From positions 1 to 20,527 of the forward strand of contig NW_019154070.1 in NCBI RefSeq assembly GCF_001653235.2: DNA of 20,527 nucleotides, written 5' to 3'. The notes under the pieces are model-generated. The model saw only the letters and a list, made by a program, of their open reading frames with translations, was not told where the DNA came from and made no database searches. Of this stretch, positions 9,517-18,100 are shown piece by piece. Made by a program: the position numbers and the translations under genes. This stretch comes from Pochonia chlamydosporia 170. Taxonomy: Eukaryota; Ascomycota; Sordariomycetes; Hypocreales; Clavicipitaceae. How positions within the stretch are numbered: the stretch's first letter is position 1; every line of letters starts with the position of its first letter.

Positions 9517-9616
9517 TCCCAATATCCTCAATATTTTCTCAATAATTCAATACTCAATACGGACTTCTTCAATATTGACCGTTCTCAATACGGAGTCGTA
9601 TTGAGTATTGAGTATT
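9517..9616. repeat. Right subterminal CAATATTGA-motif cluster of the MITE
   Basis: Repeated TCAATAT, TCAATACGG and GTATTGAG motifs reach up to the 13-bp TIR. It resembles the reverse complement of the left cluster in motif content, but the two are not aligned copies. Confidence 0.75.
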
Positions 9617-9622
9617 GAATGC

Positions 9623-9630
9623 ATCACTGC
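9623..9630. repeat. Left target-site duplication of the hAT (ATCACTGC)
   Basis: Exact match to 14417-14424. It straddles the right edge of the older MITE. Confidence 0.95.
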
Positions 9631-9651
9631 CAGGGATGGACATCTTACGAA
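9631..9651 (+). repeat. Left TIR of the hAT, 21 bp
   Basis: Exact inverted copy of 14396-14416; identity stops after ACGAA. Confidence 0.93.
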
Positions 9652-9866
9652 CGGGAAGCGAGTCGATAGATTCATTCGATGCCAAGTCTTACGAACGTCG
9701 ACTCGGACGCTTGGCATTCGATACGATGTCGAGTCTGTCACAGACCCATTCGGTTCGCAACGAATCTTCCACATGTGCCCTCTATTCGCATCGAGTCGAG
9801 TGACTCCTCAGCATTCGATTGAATCGATCGACTCGATCGAACTAGGGGCGCAACCGGCTATAAATT
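9652..9866. repeat. Left subterminal motif region of the hAT
   Basis: Many copies of ATTCGAT, GAGTCGA and CGAATC on both strands, including ATTCGATTGAATCGATCGA near 9814. These are candidate transposase binding sites, matching the motif set at 14197-14395. Confidence 0.75.
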
Positions 9867-11235
9867 TTGTCCCTGTATGAAGCGTGATACCAATCTAAAC
9901 GCGGTGACGCGCAAAGACGGCGCAGATCGCGACAGGAACAATGTCGTACCCCCGTAGCCACTCAGGCGTCGACGTTAATGCACATTAGTAAGTACACGTA
10001 ATTGCTTGTAAAATTTAAATATCATGATGTATAATCCATCTGTAACTATCAAACTACGTTTGTTGTGTGCTGACCCCGAGGGTGATTGATTGGCTCTGAC
10101 CACCTGGGGAGCCCTGCTCATTAAGGTAGCATATCCCTTCCTTTTCACAAGACTTGTACTAGCCGTCTGGCTAGCTGCCAATATACTCAGCTCGGATAGT
10201 TACAGCAATAGGCTCAAATTGGGCCCTGTATTCGTATTGGCGGCAACAATGTTTATTCTCCATAACTATGGACGGACCGTAGCCGTGGCACCTTGAGCGC
10301 CCATCGATACATCTGATGTTAAGAAATACCACGGCCACCACGTTGAGCAGGGGGAGATCCTCAGTAGCCTCTAACATCGACCACCGCTCCAATATAGGGT
10401 AGGCTGACTGCCTCGCGATATTTTCCAGCATGCCAAGTTTTAATTCATACCGTCACAGCAGTATCAAATGATTGCAGGAAAATGTACAGTACAGATTATA
10501 TTGCCCTAGAGAAGTCCTTAATTTCTCTCTCCGAGAAGTCGCTGTTTGAACCGGTTTTGGCATGGCGACTCCGATTACTTCGATTTGGAAGTTACCGATG
10601 TGTCTCTCATCTTCATCTCTCATATTTACTCATTATTTGTCACTGGTACCAAGAACCAAACCAGTCTCGCCTACAACCCAAAGTATCAGCGACCTCATCC
10701 CAGTGCCGCGATGCCAGTTTTTGGAGTCTCAAAAGTCCCTTTCCACCTCACCGACGTTAGATCACATACGGGCTCAAGAATCCATCGAAAGCCCACGCGG
10801 GGATGAAACTGCAGAAAGTGGAGCTTACCCAATAGGGGCACTTGCCGCAAAAATGAGCAAGGAATATATGGAACGTGGCTTGCTGCACGCCAGCAGCCTT
10901 GGGTGTAAAAGTGCCTCCTGTACCAATGGCCGGGACTGGAGTGCGATGCTTCCTTACTCGTCATCTTCACCGGCGTTAACTGAACGCGCCGGCCAGCCCA
11001 TCAACCGACCGCCGGCCACTGCTCGTTGACCGTACAGGACGTATCATCTCCAACGACACTGGTGATTCACGCGTACGTTGCGTTGACTGCACAATGTGCG
11101 CTAATAACGCGCCTCGTTACTTTCCCGTGCCCGTCGGGCGATGGATTGATTTAATCCCAACTCTTGCGCAGCCGGCATGGCTTCCAAAAAGCTCGGTATA
11201 ATCCTTATGACCGATCTACACGACTAGCGATTTGA
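9867..11235. other. Long left arm of the hAT without a recognisable gene
   Basis: About 1.4 kb between the subterminal motifs and the transposase start. Open frames are short and overlap in several frames (for example 10562-11029 plus), and none has a motif I recognise. It should contain the transposase promoter. The length is large for such an arm and may include captured or older inserted DNA, but I found no TIR pair inside it. Confidence 0.5.
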
Positions 11236-13953
11236 ATGACGATGTTCTCGGAGCTGTCTTCTTCCAGTCCTTCGCCATTGAGCCAGCTTGGCGTGTCGCC
11301 GCCACGTGTGGAGCACTCTTCTTCGCCCGCCGTCTCGTCTTCGGGAATCTCCTTACCAACAACACCATCGCCGCGTCCTCGTGGGACTGCCGTCGACTTT
11401 ATCACAGTTAATGGTCACTCTGGGGCCGCCAGGAGTGGGCAAAATGGCCCGGATTCGAACGCTATACTGGCGGCCAAGACACGAGGGCATGGTGGCAGCA
11501 ATACGGGTATCGAGTTGAGGACCGTTCTACCTCACGGCCTGGCAATAAGCTGAAGTGGATTTGCGCAGATTGCTTCGCCCGAGGCTTTAAGAAGAAGTCG
11601 GATTTCTGCTTCGTCTGCTCCACAGGGGCCTCTATCAAGAAACACCTTCGCACAGTCCACGGGATACTTGTATGTATCCTGGTCCACGGCCGATGAATCT
11701 TGCTGATTCAAAAAGTCTCCCAAGGAGTCTGTTCATTGCGGCGGAGGCTCATTGTTGCATAACCGGACTATCACGCACTTCCTCGATGCCGATTTCAGCA
11801 ATCCGAATGATCAGTTTCTCATCAGTAACCTGCGTGGACAATTCAATATCAGAGGTCTTCGCGTTCTGCTTCTCGACTGGATTACATATCACAACTTACC
11901 GTTTGAGATTGTGAATACTGAGCGGTTCCAGCGTATCCTCCTCTACGGCAACCCACTGCTCGATAAGACCCATATTCCCTCTGCGAAGACCCTTTTTCGC
12001 ATGCTCGAATCTGAGTACAGAGGCGCCCTTGGACCAGAGACGGAGGTGCTGCGCAATGTTCGATCCCAAATACATTTTTCCTTCGATGGCTGGACGTCGA
12101 AATCCTACGTGTCATTCCTTGGGATCAACGCGCAGTTTGTTGATAGCGACTTCGTCCAGCATCGAATCCTCCTTGGGCTTCGGCCCCTCAGCGGACGTCA
12201 TACTGGCGCATGCCTTGCTGACGAGGTAGCGGATACGCTTGCATTCTGGCAAATCAATGATCCTGACAAGATTGGGTACTTTACTCTCGACAACGCAGCA
12301 AACAACAATACGTGCATTAGGGAGCTCGCACTCGAGTACGGCTTCTCACCTGAAGAGCGACGCATTCGATGTGCTTGCCATGTTATCAACCTCTGCGTGC
12401 GGGCCACGCTCTATGGTTCCAAGCAGGACAATTTGGCTGCGATTGTCGCAGCTGACGGCAACGATGAGGACGATGTGGAGGAACGGGTAGACCAAGCTAT
12501 TAACGAGGTGCTGGATGGAGAGTTGAAAGACGACGAAGGCGAGACGTGGCCTGACGTTGCTGTCAGTAACCCAACTGAAGACTTCACATCCTCCCACCCG
12601 GTTCCGGAAGAGATTAACGGTACCACGTTCAGGGAGTATAGCCGGAGCGGCGCGGCGGGAATGCTGCATAACATCGGGCTTCAACTGCGAGGGAGCCCAC
12701 AGTTATATGAGCAATTTCTCCAGTCTCAACGTAAAGAATCCGGTAAGGAATCAACACTCCACTGGGTGTTTAACAATGCCACCCGATGGGACTCAGACAA
12801 GCGCATGATGGAGAGAGCTCTCCGCCTCCGCCCGGCACTTACTACATTTTTCAATGATGTTCAGAATCGCTGGGAATCTGAGGGTGCTTGTGAGAACTCC
12901 AAGCCAGCGGTTCTTCAGTATCGGCTAAGTGGGTACGACTGGAAGGTTATCGAGATGCTGGTCAAACTTCTGAAGCCTTTTGAAATTGCCACTAAGCAGC
13001 TTCAGGGCAGCGGTGTCCCCGGTGAGAGATCGACTTGTGGCAGTTTCGACGAGTATTTCCCTATTTTCGAGATGCTCCTTGACCATCTCGAAAGTGCCAT
13101 CGAAGGTACAATCTACGAGGAAACGGAGGACCCGGTGACCAGGAAGAGGACTGATATCGAGGTTGCCATTTACGAGGGACTTGATAACAGAACTCGGAGA
13201 TTGTTCAAGGTTTTTATTAAACTGGGGGGGAAAAAACTTCATAAGTACTATGCTCTTCTGACGAGTGGTGCATATGCGGGCGCCGTTATTTTTAACCCCG
13301 CGAAGAAGTGGCGTCTTCTCGACCAACTGTGGTCTCGAGTTCCTACTCGTAAGGCGCAGGGTTGGCGAGCTGACTACGAAGAGAAGCTCCTGCAGATCCG
13401 GGAGAACAACTATAGGGGGCGTAATGTTGACAATAGCGCCCTCGACACAAGTGATGAAGCCCCAATGGATTATATCGAGCGCAGGCTTGCAAGGAGCGCC
13501 GCCAGCTCGGCATTTGCCAAGAATCCACTTGGCGCCGCTTCCAACCTCCGCAAGACAGCCCGTAAGACGAAACAGACGACCGCGGAGGCAGCGATGGATG
13601 ATGAATATTCTAGGTACTGCGCTGAGGATATCGTCAACAGTCAGTACTACAGGAGCAGATCAGTCGATTGGTGGAAAACCAACGCCTACCGCTACCCTCG
13701 GTTGTCCATTATGGCCGTTGATATGCTTAGCATCCCCTCATCGTCTGCTGAGAGCGAGAGGACGTTTAGTAGTGCAGGACTGATGACAGCGCCGTTGAGA
13801 GGCAGGTTGGCCAGGGAGATAGTGGCTATGGCTCAGTGTATCCGGTCATGGAGTAAGGCTGGGATCTACACGCCTTCGCTGCCCTTGTGTGACCTAAGTG
13901 ATGATGAATGGGTTGGTGTATTGGCGTCGCTGAAGAACGGCAGCGACTCCTGA
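11236..13953 (+). CDS. hAT transposase with BED zinc finger, spliced
   Basis: Catalyses cut-and-paste movement of the hAT. A Ser/Pro-rich N-terminus opens at the ATG at 11236. A BED finger follows in another frame (11412-11669): WICADC, then HLRTVH. An intron at 11670-11715 (46 nt, GTATGT, CTGAT branch, AAG) splices in phase 0 into the main frame, open from 11716 to TGA 13951-13953. Taking the codon at 11752 as 1, catalytic Asp candidates are D112 (FSFDGWTS) and D180 (FTLDNAANNN), followed by CACH at 207-210. The hAT dimerisation region has DWWKTNAYRYPRLS and SSSAESERTFSSAGL near 640-680. The join between the N-terminal frame and the BED frame (about 11330-11480) is unsolved: no consensus intron restores frame, so either a weak-donor intron or a frameshift lies there. 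No internal stop elsewhere. Confidence 0.9.
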
Positions 13954-14395
13954 TCTATAGTCCCTATTTTCAACAAATTGATTAGTTATCCTCCACAACG
14001 CCTCTTGCCCCAAGTTGTAACGTGCTAGGCCCGGCCAGGCTTAGGTACTCATGCAACCATGTGAAGCAACGCTCCATGTCTCCTGATCTATGATGTACTT
14101 CAGGAAGCTTGTAAGAAGAATCTTTATAGAGTGCTGCTGGCCGGTACACATGTCACGAATCACGATACTTTGTGGCCTCCATTTTGACAGGTATTAATGG
14201 CTGTTCGATCGAATTCGCTTCGAATTCGGGTCGAATTTCATGAAGCCTTGGCATCGACCCGAATGGCTGGTGCGTGATTCGACGTCGAATCTACGGGACA
14301 CGCGCCAGATTCGAAGCGAATCACATATGACCACACTCGAGTCGAATGCCAGGTCATCGAATCGAGTAGCAGCGCCGGGCATTCGATACGATAGA
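13954..14395. repeat. hAT right arm: 3' region and subterminal motifs
   Basis: Positions 13954-14196 hold the probable 3' untranslated region of the transposase, with nothing else visible. Positions 14197-14395 are dense in TCGAAT, ATTCGA and GATTCG motifs in both orientations, including GATCGAATTCGCTTCGAATT at 14207-14226. These mirror the left subterminal region and are likely transposase binding sites. Confidence 0.75.
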
Positions 14396-14416
14396 TTCGT
14401 AAGATGTCCATCCCTG
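14396..14416 (-). repeat. Right TIR of the hAT, 21 bp
   Basis: Exact reverse complement of 9631-9651. Confidence 0.93.
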
Positions 14417-14424
14417 ATCACTGC
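14417..14424. repeat. Right target-site duplication of the hAT (ATCACTGC)
   Basis: Identical to 9623-9630. Its first seven bases are the second copy of the MITE end, and its last base starts the MITE's own right duplication. Confidence 0.95.
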
Positions 14425-14431
14425 TGTTAGC
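14424..14431. repeat. Right target-site duplication of the hAT-like MITE (CTGTTAGC)
   Basis: Matches 8931-8938, and is overlapped by one base by the hAT duplication. Confidence 0.88.
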
Positions 14432-14560
14432 CATGAATTTCGCGCTACAGCATTGAGCATATTTAACCTTCCACTTCTGTGTGAGCTGTACATCGCGATA
14501 GCCAAGTAGAGTAGATGCAGTAGCGGAAATGTCACAGTGCTGTCCCTGCGAGAATTCCGA
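14424..14560 (-). pseudogene. Upstream part of the unidentified interrupted gene
   Basis: A minus-strand frame containing GQHCDISATASTLLGYRD and QKWKVKYAQCCSAKFM runs into the MITE duplication. In the empty-site arrangement it continues in frame at 8930. Upstream, TAG 14561-14563 closes it. TTCTCGCAG ending at 14546 could be a splice acceptor. The three in-frame stops between 14561 and 14635 could instead be CAG or CAA codons changed by RIP. Family not recognised. Confidence 0.4.
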
Positions 14561-14999
14561 CTATTGGTTTCGCCTATGGCCCAGGCATTATGGCTCAGGC
14601 ATTTTCGAAGAAATCTCGCTTCGTGCAGACACCTAGCAGAGAGCAAGCATCTGGCGTTGGCCGTCGGAGCCCAAAACAAAGCCCCCATCCCGAAGGCGAC
14701 GGAGTTGGGCATAGTTTGACATCTGGCTGTCTGAGTAAACGGAGATGGACCAAGTTTTTGCAATAAACCTGCCTACCTATCAGCGAAGTTTAATTGGATG
14801 GGAGTGTTGTTCCGCTTGTATGTTGGCACGGTATCTTCAATCGACATAATTGCCAGCCGGCATGCTAATTGTTCTCCAGGCCCGCACTCTTTTTCGTATG
14901 AACTGCTGCCTACGACAGTGCGTGGTGTATGCATTTTGGCGTGAGAGGATATTGGCGTAAAAGGGTTTGGGATTGCGACAACACCATGCTATGCCTTGA
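14561..14999 (-). pseudogene. Possible further remnants of the same unidentified gene
   Basis: Two protein-like minus-strand stretches lie here. Positions 14782-14636 read TWSISVYSDSQMSNYAQLRR and GGFVLGSDGQRQMLALC, in the same frame as 14424-14560. Positions about 14997-14777 read SSYEKECGPGEQLACRLAIM and TYKRNNTPIQLNFADR in another frame. TGATAGGTAGGCAG, with acceptor at 14769, could be an intron end joining them. Stops and frame changes leave the structure open, and I assign no function. Confidence 0.3.
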
Positions 15000-15092
15000 G
15001 GAACGAAGAGACGAAAGGTCTTATGCCCCGCCCCAGGACCATAACCTGCCTTCTCATTGGTCGTTGATTAAGCGTCCCTTGTCATCATTTGT

Positions 15093-15120
15093 TTGGTCAG
15101 TCACTGTTGGTCAGTCACTG
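15093..15120 (+). repeat. 14-bp tandem duplication
   Basis: TTGGTCAGTCACTG occurs twice head to tail (15093-15106 and 15107-15120). It lies about 225 bp past the stop of the Helitron gene, on the side where the Helitron 3' end should be. Confidence 0.8.
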
Positions 15121-15147
15121 TCACGTCTCACTGGTTCCCTCCCTTCT

Positions 15148-15198
15148 GGGGGGGGGTTTTTTTATGGGTTTTTATCTCGTTTACGGGCGTTTATCTCG
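15148..15198 (+). repeat. G-run and 19-bp tandem repeat, candidate Helitron end region
   Basis: A run of nine G (15148-15156) and seven T is followed by two 19-bp units, TTTAYGGGNNTTTATCTCG, at 15161-15179 and 15180-15198 (16 of 19 bases identical). CCCTCCC just before the G-run can pair with it to form a G:C-rich hairpin. Read on the minus strand, this lies 3' of the Helitron gene. A hairpin near the 3' end is expected for Helitrons, but I cannot fix the exact end. Confidence 0.5.
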
Positions 15199-18100
15199 TT
15201 TGATCACTGACCGTCACCGGACCCTCCGCTCTCCGCCTTCACCTACACACGACCCTCATTGCGCGGTCTGTTGCTTTCGCGCCACTCGCGTCTTTTCGCC
15301 GCTTCACGGTGCAGTCTGCTAAGGTTTTTGTTCTACGCTCCTCCTCATCCGATCAGGTCGTGAGCCTCCTGCATGGTCTTCTTGCTCAGCGCTTCCAGCC
15401 TCTCCTCCGCGGCAGTCATGTCCTCGGGCACCGTGTTGCCAACCAGGTCTCTCTCCCGCACCTTTGACACAAGCATGATACCATCTAATGACGGGCAACG
15501 CGATAGCTGCACGTATAGGCTGTATGGATCGCACTGTGACGCAACCATCTGACCGTTCACATTCGTCGTCCTCGTCCCGCGCAGCTCTAGTGCCACTCGC
15601 TCTAGCGTTTTTGCCTGTACCTTGTAGTCTGTGCACGCAAAGGCCGCTGCACACGGCAAGCCCTTTCGGGCCACGTCTCTCACTTGCCATGGCCGATTTC
15701 TCTGGGCTCGTATGCTGACGCTCATCGGCGTCAGAAGGATTGTGCCCGGCGGCATCCCGACAAAGTGGAACTCTTGGGTTGTCTTCGCCGCTAGCAGAAT
15801 CCCCGCCGGCGACCCGAAGTGGAGCATCGTATCGGCCGAGATCCGGTGGCCCGGGTACGCCTTATCGAGGATGACGTCCAAGGCGGTGTAGCTGGCTCCA
15901 TTAACCAGCTTCAGGCCCTGGTGCGTGTTGTGGTTGACGACGATGGGCATCCCGGGCACGAACATGAAGATCGCCGGCACCGGTATCGCGCTGTTGTCTC
16001 CGTGGTTGAGCATCAAGATGGCTTCTTCCTCGCTCGCCTGGCCGTCTTTCCACCTGTGTTCGGATATGAAAATTCGCATCGTCTCACGATGTTGTCTCTG
16101 GAACGACAGAGTGGCCTCCATGTTCAAGTTCCACCGATTCCTGTTCAGCGGTGTCACGACGGTAATGCCCGTTTCCCACGGAATCGGCCTATCCTCCCGG
16201 TAGCACCTAGAGTTAAGGAGGTCTAAATCTGTGCGGTTCTGCACACCCCGTCGGATCCGTTTCAGCAATTGTTGCAGCTCTGGGTCCCCAGCAGCGCGCA
16301 CTTGTTCGTCCAGCATAACGACCGTCGTGAACCTCCTCCACAACGCGTGGGCCCTATCATGCTGGTGTCTTTGTTCTGGGCCGAACGAAGTGTCCTCATC
16401 CCATGTCACGGCCGTGCTTGGAAGGAGGATCGATCTCTCCTGCACAGGCCGGAACTGGCGGAAATCCCCGCAGAACAGAACGATGGGAATCCCGCCAAAA
16501 TCCCGCTGGCAGCCGCGGAGCCTGCAGAGCCGCTCATTCACCGCATACAGCGTCCGCGCTCCTAGCATGCTGACCTCGTCAATGATGAGTAGATACTTCT
16601 CTTGCCAGTCCATTCGGGACTGGCCGTTGATAAATCGCTCTGCCGAATTCGATAAATTGGCCCCGTCGATATCTCTGGATACGCCAACGCGCGATACGCG
16701 GTCCTTTAAAAAGCCACAGGCTGAGTGGATTGTGATGCCGTTGATCTGCGCTGCTGCTGTCCCTGACGTCGCCGTTACGAGCACACGATTCGAGATGCCC
16801 GCACTCGCAAATAGCTCGACCAGTGCCTCGATGACTCGTGATTTCCCGGTACCGCCCTCCCCGCCGATGAACTCGCAGAGCTGACCAGCGGCAGCCCCGT
16901 GACCTCGTATCGAATCAAGCCGTCGGCATATCAGAAGAAAGGCGACTGATTGCCTTCTATTCAAGGTGAACAGCTCTACCAGCCTCCTTCCTGCCTGGAG
17001 GAAGGATGTTGACGGCCCCAACCGGACCTTCGCCTGGGGGCTGCTATCAAGACTCCTGCCCTTGGGGTGGGCAGCTGTCACGCGGATATCTTGCTCCCCA
17101 AATCCGTTCAGCACGTCCTCAATGGCTGCGCTACGATTAGTAGTGGCCCTATCTCGGTTATCGGCCACATGCTGTATTCCCTGTATCATCCTCTCCCTCT
17201 CCCTGGAAGCAGCTGTCTGCTGTGACTTAATGGCCCTCAATTCTTTCTGGGCTGGGATCTCCGCTCTCGAAAACGGCCGCCCGGACAATTCTATTCTTCT
17301 TACCCCGCGTTCATCTATCACTCTGGCCCGAAGCTCGTCGCTTGAGCACAGCGATGACTGTTGGAAGCGACAGAGTTGCTGCATCCATGCCATGATCTCC
17401 TTCGAACCGGCAGTGATCTGGCTCACTCCCGCAGCCATTCTGACGACGTCGATCAGACGCGTGGCATCGCCGACACTATCAGACCGGTATACATCCGTGG
17501 CCTCCGCGTTGCATTCGTTTAGTCCGATACTGACCGCTTCGTCCGTGCGATCGCTGTCCGCGGACGAAGCAGCCCATTGCCTGGCGTCACGCTTGGCATC
17601 TTCAGCAGAGCGCCGGAGCAATTGAATGTTGTTAGCAACGAACGAGAGTCTTCCAGGCAGTAACCCCCTCTCCCGGTTCCAAATATTATTGATATCACCA
17701 TCTTCTGCCGACAAGAAAGATTCCCACGGTACAAAAAGTGCCAGATGCTGGACAGCAGCCCTTCGTGAAAGGCGTCAGCATGTTCGAGCTGCGGATTGAC
17801 AGAACATCGACACTCTGACTCACCTCCTGTAGCAGGGTCCGTCGTCGTCCTGAGCAAAATCCATACTGAGGTAGCCGTCTAGGCAAACAGTAGCATGCTT
17901 GCCTGGCCGTCTCAGAGTCTGGGTCCACGCGCAGGCCAACGGCCACCCGCTCTCGAACGGCACCTCGCCCCAAGGTGTAGAGTCCTTGCCCTTACCTTTA
18001 CGCTTGAGTCGTACGAGCGACATATAATCATATAGACACAGGCCCCGCAAGACATAGCCTCGGTGCTGATAAGCGTCGACAGCGGATATCCTCTGGCCCG

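Larger units (their letters stand above)
8939..9629. mobile_element. Non-autonomous hAT-like element (MITE), 691 bp, invaded at its right end
   Basis: Its 13-bp perfect TIRs are 8939-8951 (CAGTGATGCATTC) and 9617-9629. The 8-bp duplication CTGTTAGC is at 8931-8938 on the left and at 14424-14431 on the right, beyond the hAT. An 8-bp target and CAG-type ends fit the hAT superfamily. It has no coding capacity. Both subterminal regions are packed with CAATATTGA-like motifs (about 8968-9075 and 9517-9616), plausible transposase binding sites. The core holds short perfect palindromes: GTGATAATTATCAC at 9111-9124 and CCTCACGTGAGG near 9214. The hAT took ATCACTGC as target, that is the last seven bases of this MITE plus the first base of its duplication. 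The seven end bases are repeated at 14417-14423. Confidence 0.88.
9631..14416 (+). mobile_element. Complete hAT transposon, 4786 bp
   Basis: Perfect 21-bp TIRs (9631-9651 and 14396-14416), beginning CAGGGATGGACATCTTACG, and the 8-bp duplication ATCACTGC on both sides define it. The ends follow the hAT pattern (plant Ac also starts with an AGGGATG-type end). It contains a spliced transposase (about 11236-13953) with BED finger, hAT catalytic motifs and dimerisation domain. Both ends carry dense TCGAAT/ATTCGA motifs. A 14-bp motif, GCATTCGATACGAT, is at 9714-9727 and again at 14379-14392 in the same orientation. Perfect boundaries and a long open transposase suggest recent movement. Confidence 0.95.

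Noticed and set aside
9631..9651. hAT and MITE as one family
   Set aside because: Their ends (CAGGGATGGACA and CAGTGATGCATTC) and subterminal motifs differ beyond the general hAT pattern.
10562..11029. 155-codon plus-strand open frame in the hAT left arm
   Set aside because: No motif, competing open frames on both strands, and no splice or start context that favours it.
14194..14763. 189-codon minus-strand open frame
   Set aside because: It runs through the right end of the hAT, its TIR and the duplications, so most of it cannot be a native coding unit; another frame better fits the interrupted gene.
15345..17714. Stand-alone Pif1 helicase gene
   Set aside because: A good intron (17761-17823) joins it in frame to the Rep part, so it is the C-terminal domain of the Helitron protein.
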